Source: Endozoicomonas numazuensis
GTDB taxonomy: Bacteria > Pseudomonadota > Gammaproteobacteria > Pseudomonadales > Endozoicomonadaceae
DNA: 64,000 nucleotides
Direction: 5' to 3'
Assembly (NCBI RefSeq): GCF_000722635.1
Contig: NZ_JOKH01000005.1
Location: 137,766-201,765 of the forward strand
Shown here one piece after another: positions 35,971 through 44,219 of this stretch. How positions within the stretch are numbered: the stretch's first letter is position 1; every line of letters begins with the position of its first letter. The notes beneath the pieces were generated by a model that did no database searches, was not told the DNA's origin, and saw only the letters and a list, made by a program, of their open reading frames with translations. The translations under genes and the position numbers were made by a program.

Positions 35971-35987
35971 GCAAATCATTATCATTT
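35971..35987 (-). promoter_or_regulatory. Fur-box-like site upstream of the heme receptor
   Basis: GCAAATCATTATCATTT (complement AAATGATAATGATTTGC) is a near-consensus Fur site about 120 bases above the receptor start. Confidence 0.8.
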
Positions 35988-36087
35988 AGATTGTTAAGAT
36001 ATAACGAAAGATATGGGAAATTGAAATAATGTGTAACTGTCATGTAGAGGGGGGAAGGAGAAGTATGAACTTTGTTATCGGTATTGG

Positions 36088-36113
36088 GGGGAGAGCCCGG
36101 AATGAGCTCTCCC
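36088..36113 (-). terminator. Possible terminator of the OmpA-family gene
   Basis: GGGAGAGC and GCTCTCCC form an 8-bp G/C-rich stem just past the stop on the minus strand. It lacks a following T tract, so it could instead be a 3' stabilising hairpin. Confidence 0.4.
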
Positions 36114-36120
36114 GGATCGA

Positions 36121-37212
36121 TCACTGCTTGATCTTGTGTTTCAGAGTGGCTTCAACCCGGCGGTTAGCGGCACGTCCTTCAGCAGTTTCATTACTGGTAA
36201 CTGGCTGATCTTCTCCATAACCGATGGCAGTCACATTGTCGCCCGCAATGCCATAGTTATTGATGAGAATATTCCGAACAGCATCTGCACGACGTTGTGA
36301 CAGGTTTTTATTGTATTCAGCTGAACCTGTGTCGTCTGTATGACCTGAAATTTCAACAGGCACTTCAGGGTACGTTTTCAGAAACTGAACGACTTTATCG
36401 ATGTTATCAATGCTGCCTGTCACATCGGCAGAGTTGGTAGCAAAGTTGACACTGAGCTTCATGCTGATGTCTTTTTCCAGAGCCACCTTACAGCCCTGGT
36501 CGTCGACTTTGCGACCTTTTGGTGTGCTCGGACACTGATCTTTGTAATCAGGAACTCCGTCTTCATCACTGTCCAGTGCACAACCTTTGGCATCAACCGC
36601 TGCGCCTGCCGGTGTATTGGGGCAGTTGTCGCGGGTATCAGGTACGCCGTCCTGATCTGTATCCGCTTCAACAGGTACTGGCGCTGGAGCCGGTGCTGAG
36701 CTGCCACCAAAGGCGTAGCTGACGCCGACGTTGATCAGGCTGTCCCAGGTGCTGTCATCGGTTCCATAAATGCCTCGAACATCTCCGCGCAATGACCAGT
36801 TGTCGTTCAGTGCATAACGTACACCCAGACCCGCATTGGCTTGGGTTTCTTTGTCGTCGTTGAGTTTGCCTTCAAACTCGGCATGGCCTACACCCAGAAT
36901 GGCAAAAGGTTGCCACTTGGCGGTCATGGGTTTGAAGTAGTAGAGGGCATCCAGGTAATACTGGTTGACGTCAGTATCTCCGATTTTGCTGTCAGCGTTG
37001 CTGTCCAGAAATCTCAGCTCAGTGGCCCATTGGTCGTTATAGCGATACTCACCACCCAGGGTCAGTGTGGTGGCATCATCCAGATTGCGCTTGGAATCAA
37101 AGTTCTGAAGACCAATAGCCGGGTTGAGATACCAGCGTCCTTCATCGGCGGAAACGGAGGCGGCCAATCCCGCAGAAATCAAAAAAGCCAGTAACTGTTG
37201 TTTTTTTTGCAC
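36121..37212 (-). CDS. OmpA/OprF-family outer-membrane porin
   Basis: 363 residues from a GTG start. Signal peptide (MQKKQQLLAFLISAGLAASVSA), then an eight-stranded OmpA-like barrel to about 170, and a proline/alanine hinge (APAPAPVPVEADTDQDG). Two calcium-binding type-3 repeats (DTDQDGVPDTRDNCPNTP, DSDEDGVPDYKDQCPSTP) follow. The C-terminal OmpA peptidoglycan-binding domain has the signature ISGHTDDTGSAEYNKNLSQRRA. It anchors the outer membrane to the cell wall and may form a small pore. Single gene. Confidence 0.93.
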   Translation of the reverse strand: MQKKQQLLAFLISAGLAASVSADEGRWYLNPAIGLQNFDSKRNLDDATTLTLGGEYRYNDQWATELRFLDSNADSKIGDTDVNQYYLDALYYFKPMTAKWQPFAILGVGHAEFEGKLNDDKETQANAGLGVRYALNDNWSLRGDVRGIYGTDDSTWDSLINVGVSYAFGGSSAPAPAPVPVEADTDQDGVPDTRDNCPNTPAGAAVDAKGCALDSDEDGVPDYKDQCPSTPKGRKVDDQGCKVALEKDISMKLSVNFATNSADVTGSIDNIDKVVQFLKTYPEVPVEISGHTDDTGSAEYNKNLSQRRADAVRNILINNYGIAGDNVTAIGYGEDQPVTSNETAEGRAANRRVEATLKHKIKQ

Positions 37213-37236
37213 GTCTACATTCCATGGTGCGTTTGA

Positions 37237-37635
<399 letters not shown>

Positions 37636-37641
37636 AACGGC

Positions 37642-38535
37642 TTAGAGGCCGCCGTATGTCTGTATTTTTTGAGTATTGATCGGTGTATGAGGTGAGTTAT
37701 TACTATCTTCAAAAACTCTGAACAGCTCTAAGCCTGCGAACTTCTTAGCTACCAGATAGTATATTGTTTGAGCAATCACTTCCTGGACAGGAATAATTGG
37801 AAAACCGAGAAGCCAGGACACAACTCTCATTGATAAAAATGGATCTCTGGGGTGTTCAGGGTGTTTAACAGAATAGTTCAATGAGCTAAAAAACCATAGG
37901 CCTTGAGCAAACAAATTAAACGACACATATCCAACAATACCCAAGGTTTTAAGATTTGGTGACTCTACTTTAGTCGTGCTAGTTGTTGATGTATGAGATC
38001 TAGAGAGTAAGGGCTGGAAAAAGTCACTTAGATCAACCTGCGGTTTATAATCCCAGTTCGAAGCCAGGGTTCCAGGATCATTTGTAATAATTATGAGAGG
38101 AAAGCTATCACTATTACCTGTGATAAAAAGCTCATAATAATCACCCTCTGGGCCATTAAATCTGAGTTTTATTCGTTCAAGTAAACTTTCATTTTTCTGA
38201 AAGGATTCTCTCTCAGCACGAACGATTTTATGCTCTGATAATATAGAACTGTTTACCAAGATACTTTGTCCCTTCTGGCGCCATATTTTTTTAGCCGATA
38301 AGAGGCTATATCCCTGATATTTCAGTTCAAATAAAAATTCAGAATCTTTTTCTAGAGAGGTTTCATTGGCTTTAACCGCATATGTCGGATAATCATCTTC
38401 AAAGTTTGCAACCTTCTCGCTATGAATATCAACCAAATGGGCACCAAAATATTGGATGATATCTTCCTCGGTTTCTATTAAAGCCATGCTATCAGCAGCA
38501 AAAAAGAGGAATATGATAACTAAACATCTGTTCAT
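37642..38535 (-). CDS. Hypothetical exported protein with C-terminal hydrophobic segments
   Basis: ATG 38535 gives 297 residues starting with a signal peptide (MNRCLVIIFLFFAADSMA). A mixed alpha/beta-looking soluble part follows, to about 190. A Thr/Ser-rich link (SRSHTSTTSTTKVES) leads to two or three hydrophobic stretches (LGIVGYVSFNLFAQGLWFF, VVSWLLGFPIIPVQEVIAQTI). I do not recognise the family. Isolated between two gene remnants; A/T content is higher than in its neighbours, suggesting acquisition. Confidence 0.6.
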   Translation of the reverse strand: MNRCLVIIFLFFAADSMALIETEEDIIQYFGAHLVDIHSEKVANFEDDYPTYAVKANETSLEKDSEFLFELKYQGYSLLSAKKIWRQKGQSILVNSSILSEHKIVRAERESFQKNESLLERIKLRFNGPEGDYYELFITGNSDSFPLIIITNDPGTLASNWDYKPQVDLSDFFQPLLSRSHTSTTSTTKVESPNLKTLGIVGYVSFNLFAQGLWFFSSLNYSVKHPEHPRDPFLSMRVVSWLLGFPIIPVQEVIAQTIYYLVAKKFAGLELFRVFEDSNNSPHTPINTQKIQTYGGL

Positions 38536-38629
38536 ATTAGAGTCCGTTTTATATAGCTGGATATTCGTTAAAGATATTCTATTTTTGATTCTTTGCCTGA
38601 TAATCCACGCTTTTTTCAAAGAGCTCGAA

Positions 38630-38758
38630 ATGCTGGATGAACAAATGAGCAAATATCAGGAGAGGTACGATGCTTTTGTCCAGCAGCAAGTTGTTCAACC
38701 TGTCCTGAAGCTCGGGGTTAATCAATTGGTCAAACAGAAATTAAAAGAACAGCAGTAG
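38630..38758 (+). pseudogene. Short helical C-terminal-like remnant
   Basis: 42 codons starting MLDEQMSKYQERYDAFVQQQ and ending VNQLVKQKLKEQQ. It has protein-like amphipathic composition but no clear ribosome binding site or family. The same frame is open further upstream but there it overlaps the promoter region of the opposing gene. I read it as the tail of a lost gene. Confidence 0.35.
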
Positions 38759-38840
38759 GCCGGGCTTCAGTATCTATACTTGGTGACCGTGGTCGGCTCG
38801 GGTCGGCCTGACGTTCACTTTGTCAGGGGGGCAGCCTTCA

Positions 38841-39878
38841 GTGTTGAAGACATTTCTGTGTCAGTTATGGTTGTTGTGGATCAGTGTTTTATTAACCTTC
38901 GGACTTGGGGCGAGCTGTGCAAAGGCCGAACCTTCCGTTCAATGTGCGGGTTCTCCGGAAACATTGAAAGCCGGTCAAAGTATCAAAGTGATGACCTGGA
39001 ATATCCAGTTTCTGGCTGGTGGGATATATGAGGTATGGAATCCACCTCAAAATCGGGAAGCGCTTTCCCTGGAAAAACAGCTGTCCCTTTTTGAGCAGGT
39101 TTTAGACCTGATTGAAGAGGAAAATCCTGATATCCTCCTGCTTCAGGAAGTCGATGTAGATCCCAGAGTCAGGATGAACCAGGTCCAATGGTTTAAAGAT
39201 GCTCTGCCTGCCCGGCTTCATTGCAGTACTCACACCGCATACACCTATCTTAATGGACATGCTTTATCGAAAGTCCGTAAAGAGCCTGGTGGACTGAACC
39301 TGCTGACATTTTCCCGTTTTGCTATTGAAAATTCTGTGAGACATGACCTCCCGGTTATACCTGATCAGTCTTTATTGCCCCTGACCACCAAAAGAGCCCT
39401 GCTGGAAACCCGAATTAATCTGGGTACTGAAACGCTCACGGTGATTAACATTCATTTGGATGCCTTCGCTCAGGGGCTCGATATTATGCAAAAACAAGTG
39501 AAACAGTTGGATGAAAGGCTGGGTGGGCTGAAAAATTCGTTCTGGATCGCCGGAGGAGATTTCAATCTCATTCCCAAAGGGCAATATGAATATCTCGATG
39601 ACTCTGAGAAGTTCTGGTATCAGAAAGATTCTGAGTTATCTTTGCTTGCTATGAAGTATCCGGTGGTTCCTACACCTGAGCAGGCGTCAGGTGCTGAACG
39701 GCGTAAGTGGTTCACTCAGGCAACCCGGCCGGAGCTTGGCCTGGATCGGACGCTTGATTATCTGTTTTATTCACCCAGGTTTGATCTGGTGAATGCCAGG
39801 GTCATTCAGGGCAAGGCCGAAGGCCTCTCGGATCACCTGCCGGTAGTGGCAGAATTCAGGTTGAAGAAAGAAAGGTGA
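38841..39878 (+). CDS. Exported endonuclease/exonuclease/phosphatase-fold protein
   Basis: GTG 38841, nine bases after a GGGGGG ribosome binding site, gives 345 residues with a signal peptide (MLKTFLCQLWLLWISVLLTF). The EEP fold is clear: MTWNIQFL (Asn), ILLLQEVD (metal-binding Glu), INIHLDAF, WIAGGDFNLIP (catalytic Asp and Asn) and the final GLSDHLPVVAEF (Asp-His). Members cleave phosphodiesters in nucleic acids, inositol phosphates or sphingomyelin. The exported location suggests an extracellular or periplasmic substrate, perhaps a host lipid, but nothing in the sequence decides this. Confidence 0.85.
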   Translation: MLKTFLCQLWLLWISVLLTFGLGASCAKAEPSVQCAGSPETLKAGQSIKVMTWNIQFLAGGIYEVWNPPQNREALSLEKQLSLFEQVLDLIEEENPDILLLQEVDVDPRVRMNQVQWFKDALPARLHCSTHTAYTYLNGHALSKVRKEPGGLNLLTFSRFAIENSVRHDLPVIPDQSLLPLTTKRALLETRINLGTETLTVINIHLDAFAQGLDIMQKQVKQLDERLGGLKNSFWIAGGDFNLIPKGQYEYLDDSEKFWYQKDSELSLLAMKYPVVPTPEQASGAERRKWFTQATRPELGLDRTLDYLFYSPRFDLVNARVIQGKAEGLSDHLPVVAEFRLKKER

Positions 39879-39972
39879 TTCTTTGCATTAGCCTGTCGGA
39901 CTTAAGGCCATTTCATGCACGAAAGCATAAGCACGACTGGCTCCTGTTCAAACGGCAATATGTACACCTATA

Positions 39973-39990
39973 AACGATAATGATTTGTAA
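39973..39990 (+). promoter_or_regulatory. Fur-box-like site upstream of the second TonB-dependent receptor
   Basis: AACGATAATGATTTGTAA resembles the Fur consensus and lies about 155 bases above the receptor start. Confidence 0.7.
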
Positions 39991-40145
39991 ACAGGGTGTT
40001 GTGAAAACTAACATCCTAATTAATTTCCAGGGTGGACTGGCTGATCCCCTCCAAAATCAGTCTTGTTCGCCGTAGTTGGTCATTGACTTGGGAAACTCTG
40101 TATCTGTAGATACGAGAACCGAGCTTCAGGAAGTACAGGCAGACA

Positions 40146-42434
40146 ATGAGCCTACCCACGATTCAAAAAACACATCTGGCTCTCGCAGTCATGGCTATAG
40201 CCACTGCCTCAGCACAAGCAGAAGAGACTTTACCCTCCACTCAACCGACTTTGCTGGATCAGGTAACGGTTTCCGCTACCCGAACAGAGCAAACACTGGA
40301 TTCAGTAGCCAGCAGTGTGGATGTCACCACAGCCGATGACATTGAAAAAAGAATGGCTAATGACATTAATGATCTGGTGCGTTATGAGCCCGGTGTCACG
40401 GTCACTGATGATGGTCGAACCGGTGCGGGTAGCTTCAATATCCGGGGGATGGATGCCAATCGAGTCAAGATTACTGTAGACGGTGTGGATCAGGCAAAAG
40501 CGTTTGACTCCACCAAAATGTTTTTGCGTTCCCAGCGAAATTTCATTGACCTGGAAACCATCAAGGCCGTTGAAGTTGTTAAAGGCCCGGCCTCTACGGT
40601 TCATGGCAGTGATGCCATTGGTGGTGTAGTGGCATTTGTCACCAAAGACCCCGCTGATTTTCTCAAGCCAGAAGGGGATGATTCCTATGCCTCACTGAAA
40701 GGTGGGTACTCTTCTGCAGACAGTGCATTTTCTGAAACAGGCACCCTCGCTAATCGCAGTGGCGATCTGGAGAGTCTGCTGATTTATACCCGTCGTGATG
40801 CCAAGGAAACTCAGACTCATGGTGGCGCTGATGTGAATGGTGATGCCAGGGGAGAAGCCGATCCTAAAGACATTGGCGTCAATAACGTGTTGGGCAAGTT
40901 GCAGTATCAATTGAGCGACGCACATCGTATAGGTGTGACTGCAGAGTGGCGGGAGTTGAAATCTGATACTGATTTACTTTCTATGGTGGGGGTCACACCA
41001 GAGGGTAATGATGCACCCTACGAAAAATTTATTGCTAAAGACTCAACTCAACGAAAGCGAATAGGCGTCTTTCATGATTGGGAAGCTTTTAATAGCGCGT
41101 TTGACACCCTGCATTGGTCTTTGAACTGGCAAGAATCAGAAACCAATCAGATCACCAATGACAAGATGGGTGTGAATACAGAAACAAGAAGAGGGTTTCC
41201 TGAGAGATTGGAGACGCAGGAGCGTAAAAAAGATTATCTATACAAGGAAACCAGCTGGCAGTTCGATCTGAATATGGCAAAGGAGTTGAGCATTGACTCA
41301 GTAAGTCACTTGTTTAGCTATGGGCTTGCTTTTGAGAGGAAAGAGCAGAATAACCTGAATAAAACCACATATATTCAGGATACTAAGAATGAAGGAGAGG
41401 AAATCAGTCGATATGCTCCCAAGGCGACAGTCAATTCTGTAGGGGTTTACCTTCAAGATGAAATAACTCTGCTGGATGACCGCCTGACGGTTACGCCAGG
41501 TATCCGTTATGACAGTTTTTCTCCCAAAACGGAAACCGACCAATACTACCCGACTGAAGTTAAAGACAAGTCGTACGACAACTGGTCTGCAAAGCTGGGT
41601 AGCGTTTATAAGTTTACAGACATTATCTCCGGTTTCGCCCAGATCAGTCAGGGCTTTGGTACGCCTGATATGTTTGCCATGTACTTTGAAGAGAAAGTGC
41701 CGGGTATCGTACATGTAAAGCCTAACCCTAACCTCAAACCTGAAAAGAGTGAGTCGATAGAAGTAGGCCTTAGAGCCAATGGCAGTCTTGGTAGTGCTGA
41801 ACTGACATTCTTCTACAACCAATATGACGATTTTATCGAGCAGGTTTATCTGGGTAGAAACAGTCAGTACCGGGCAGGTATTTATCAGTATCAGAATCTG
41901 GACGACACAACCATTAAAGGCGTGGAGTTCAAAGGGAATCTCTGGCTGGATGAAGCGGTTGGTGCACCCATGGGAACCAGCCTGAAAACGGCCATTGCCT
42001 GGAGCAAGGGTAAGGGAACGCTGACTGATGCGAGTGGCAGTCTTCTGGAGAATGAGCCTCTTAACAGTATTGCCCCCCTGACCGCAGTGATTGGGCTGGG
42101 CTATGACGCTCCCAGCGAAAACTGGGGAGGTGAATTGATGTGGACACTGGTGGCAGAAAAAGAGAAGGACGATATCTCTCAGAACGATACCGCTGCTGAC
42201 GAAACCAGGCCCAATGGTGATCAATTTGCGACACCGGGCTATGGTATTGTCGATATGACCACTTACTACAAGCCTGTAAAAGATGTAACGCTGACCGCCG
42301 GTATTTTCAATATTGCCGACAAAAAATACTGGAAATGGGATGACGTACGCGGTCTCTCCAGCACCTATGAAGGCCTTAACCGCTATACCCAGTCTGGCAG
42401 AAACTTTTCTGTCAGCGTGAAGTGGGAAATCTGA
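40146..42434 (+). CDS. TonB-dependent receptor, hemoglobin/transferrin-type
   Basis: 762 residues with a signal peptide. TonB box region LDQVTVSATRTEQT, plug motifs (GSFNIRGMDANRVKITVDGVDQ, VEVVKGPASTVHGSDAIGGVV) and a barrel ending in FSVSVKWEI. The heme-receptor NPNL motif is present (KPNPNLKPEKSES) with a His shortly before it. The FRAP motif is degenerate (GFGTPDMFAMYF). It is likely a second heme or heme-protein receptor, paralogous to the one at 33791-35848, and shares an upstream Fur-box-like site. Its 3' hairpin is split by a MITE. Confidence 0.9.
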   Translation: MSLPTIQKTHLALAVMAIATASAQAEETLPSTQPTLLDQVTVSATRTEQTLDSVASSVDVTTADDIEKRMANDINDLVRYEPGVTVTDDGRTGAGSFNIRGMDANRVKITVDGVDQAKAFDSTKMFLRSQRNFIDLETIKAVEVVKGPASTVHGSDAIGGVVAFVTKDPADFLKPEGDDSYASLKGGYSSADSAFSETGTLANRSGDLESLLIYTRRDAKETQTHGGADVNGDARGEADPKDIGVNNVLGKLQYQLSDAHRIGVTAEWRELKSDTDLLSMVGVTPEGNDAPYEKFIAKDSTQRKRIGVFHDWEAFNSAFDTLHWSLNWQESETNQITNDKMGVNTETRRGFPERLETQERKKDYLYKETSWQFDLNMAKELSIDSVSHLFSYGLAFERKEQNNLNKTTYIQDTKNEGEEISRYAPKATVNSVGVYLQDEITLLDDRLTVTPGIRYDSFSPKTETDQYYPTEVKDKSYDNWSAKLGSVYKFTDIISGFAQISQGFGTPDMFAMYFEEKVPGIVHVKPNPNLKPEKSESIEVGLRANGSLGSAELTFFYNQYDDFIEQVYLGRNSQYRAGIYQYQNLDDTTIKGVEFKGNLWLDEAVGAPMGTSLKTAIAWSKGKGTLTDASGSLLENEPLNSIAPLTAVIGLGYDAPSENWGGELMWTLVAEKEKDDISQNDTAADETRPNGDQFATPGYGIVDMTTYYKPVKDVTLTAGIFNIADKKYWKWDDVRGLSSTYEGLNRYTQSGRNFSVSVKWEI

Positions 42435-42446
42435 TTTTCCTGCTCC

Positions 42447-42640
42447 GGTGAATACTGCCCTAGGAGGCTGACCGAGAATAGACAGCCCGGCCTAAAATCC
42501 AGAAAGAACGGCCATCTTTTCCACTGAATTTGCTTAAATAGGTCAACTATTCGCACAAATTCAGTGAAAAAGCTGACTCGTTCTACTGAATTTTATGCTC
42601 GGACGCTATTCTCGGTCAGCCTCCTAGTCGGCAGTATTCA
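42447..42640 (+). terminator. Hairpin after the receptor gene, interrupted by a MITE
   Basis: CGGTGAATACTGCC (before the MITE) and GGCAGTATTCACCG (after it) are perfect complements, then GACTTTCTC follows. Without the MITE they would be the two arms of one strong hairpin 14 bases past the receptor stop. Confidence 0.65.
42462..42625. mobile_element. 164-bp MITE-like element, copy 2
   Basis: The same element as 22639-22802, inserted in the opposite orientation with the same terminal repeats (AGGAGGCTGACCGAGAATAG). It occupies the loop of the hairpin that follows the receptor gene. TA, or CTAG, is present at both edges here and may be the target duplication. Confidence 0.85.
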
Positions 42641-42674
42641 CCGACTTTCTCTCCATCTAATCTGTACATTTCAT

Positions 42675-43956
42675 CACTGCTGTCCGGTTAAACATATCCA
42701 AGCTCCAGCTTTCCCTGATTCTGGAGCAAGCTGCCCCCGCTTTTCTCCGGAGGATCACTGAATAACTCCAGAAGAGAACGACGACCGGTCAGATTAAGAC
42801 TGATTCTCCTGGCTATTTGCTGTAACGACAGCTGGCAGCGTGTTGTGATCTGGGCCAGGCGTAGTAGAAGGTAGGCAATCATTGCTGTCAGAACCTGAAT
42901 TTTCACTGCGTTCTCACTTCTGCCAATGAACCGCTTAATCTTCAGATTCTGTTTAATCCACTTGAAGAACAGTTCAATCTGCCAGCGAGATTTGTACAGG
43001 GCAGCAATTTCAACCGCTGTTCTCTTCAGGTCATTACTGATAAATACCAGTACTTTGCCGTCTTCCTCACGGTGAATTTTGACTCGTCTCAGGTAGGTTG
43101 GACAGTCTTTACGGCCTTTGTCAGAAGAAAGCCTGATGATTTGATCTTCAAGGATAAAGTTTTCCTTCGTTGCACGAGTTTCAATGACTTCGTAGACCGC
43201 AGAGCTCTTCATTCTGCCAACGAAAAGAGTACCCTGGCAGGTCATCTCGTAATACCAGCTGTAGTCATCATAGGCCCGGTCAAAAACATAGGTAACACCC
43301 GCCATAATGGGCAGGTTCTGAGCGGCTTTACGATCATTCACTTTGGCGCTGGTCAGTTCGAAGAAGGTCGGTGTATCTGCCTCCGGGTCATAAACCGTGT
43401 GCAGCTTTATGCCGCCCTTGGTTTTCCTGAAATGAGCCCATTCAAACTGGTTTACATTCAAGTCGATGGTTGTGGAGTCAATCAGACGTACCATGTCACT
43501 GGCCGCTCCCCGTGGCAGATGGCTTCTGACCTTTTGCAGCAGAAAGAAAAAAGTCTCTGAGAAAATGCTGGCGGACCGATGACTGTTGGCGTCCGACAGT
43601 GAAGAGCGCTTTATGCGAGAGACGCCCAAATGGTAATGGTGGCTGTGGCAGGTGTTGAAGTTCTCAACTAAATCCCGAATCGAGACCCGACTGGCCAGTT
43701 GAGCAAACATCATGGCGACCAGCTGAGTCCAGCATGACAGAGTTCTGATCCGATGATCACCATTGTGACGGTCAACCACCTTCTGGAATTGGTGGCGGGG
43801 AATGACTTTGAGCAACTGTTGGAAAACGCTGTTATGATGCTTCATGCCTGTCTCTCTTGGTCTGTGAAATAGCTGTCTCGATAACTTCTATTTTACTGTA
43901 AACCAACAGGGACAGGCACTTCCCAGTTATTCCGGATTTTTAACCGGACAGCAGTG
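42675..43956 (-). mobile_element. IS4-family insertion sequence, complete with target duplications
   Basis: Ends are inverted repeats starting CACTGCTGTCCGGTTAAA. The 1282-bp element is flanked by the identical 9-mer ACATTTCAT at 42666-42674 and 43957-43965, a direct target duplication. It carries one transposase gene and looks intact and recent. Confidence 0.92.
42688..43845 (-). CDS. IS4-family transposase
   Basis: 385 residues. The N-terminal part (FQQLLKVIPRHQFQKVV, CWTQLVAMMFAQL) is the DUF4372-type domain common in the ISPepr1-like branch. The DDE catalytic core has LIDSTTIDLN (first Asp), YVFDRAYDDY (second Asp) and the Y-(2)-R-(3)-E-(6)-K signature in YKSRWQIELFFKWIKQNL. No frameshift is seen, so it is probably active. 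The stop codon lies inside the terminal repeat. Confidence 0.94.
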   Translation of the reverse strand: MKHHNSVFQQLLKVIPRHQFQKVVDRHNGDHRIRTLSCWTQLVAMMFAQLASRVSIRDLVENFNTCHSHHYHLGVSRIKRSSLSDANSHRSASIFSETFFFLLQKVRSHLPRGAASDMVRLIDSTTIDLNVNQFEWAHFRKTKGGIKLHTVYDPEADTPTFFELTSAKVNDRKAAQNLPIMAGVTYVFDRAYDDYSWYYEMTCQGTLFVGRMKSSAVYEVIETRATKENFILEDQIIRLSSDKGRKDCPTYLRRVKIHREEDGKVLVFISNDLKRTAVEIAALYKSRWQIELFFKWIKQNLKIKRFIGRSENAVKIQVLTAMIAYLLLRLAQITTRCQLSLQQIARRISLNLTGRRSLLELFSDPPEKSGGSLLQNQGKLELGYV

Positions 43957-44030
43957 ACATTTCATATGGAATGATGCCTGCCGACCCTTTCGAATCTCTG
44001 AATGACTGTCTCTATTCATCCATGAAACAG

Positions 44031-44077
44031 GGGCTTCGTTCACTTCCCAATTGAAGTCCCGTGGGTATATATCTTTC
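44031..44077 (+). repeat. Dispersed short repeat, copy 2
   Basis: GGGCTTCGTTCACTT, TTGAAGTCC and TGGGTATA recur from 14213-14269. It sits between the IS element and the hutW promoter. GGGCTTC can pair with GAAGTCCC. Confidence 0.45.
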
Positions 44078-44094
44078 CAGATAAGTACATATCT

Positions 44095-44115
44095 AAATGA
44101 TAATGGTTTGTATTT
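44095..44115 (+). promoter_or_regulatory. Fur-box-like site upstream of hutW
   Basis: AAATGATAATGGTTTGTATT matches the Fur consensus closely in its left half and is about 105 bases above the hutW start. It would control the hutW-hutX cluster. Confidence 0.75.
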
Positions 44116-44219
44116 GAATATCTATAAAAGTAAGATGTTAATTAGTTTTTCGGGGTGACCTGAACCTCTGTTTTCTCACCCATGTTGGCCTGAGTTATTT
44201 CTGACTGCTGTATGAAATT

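Noticed and set aside
41298-42224. Long antisense frame (308 codons) inside the second TonB-dependent receptor
   Set aside because: It is a shadow of a well-supported receptor gene and resembles no protein family.
42462-43956. The MITE as a derivative of the adjacent IS4-family element
   Set aside because: Terminal repeats differ completely (AGGAGGCTGACC against CACTGCTGTCCGG), so the IS does not explain the MITE.
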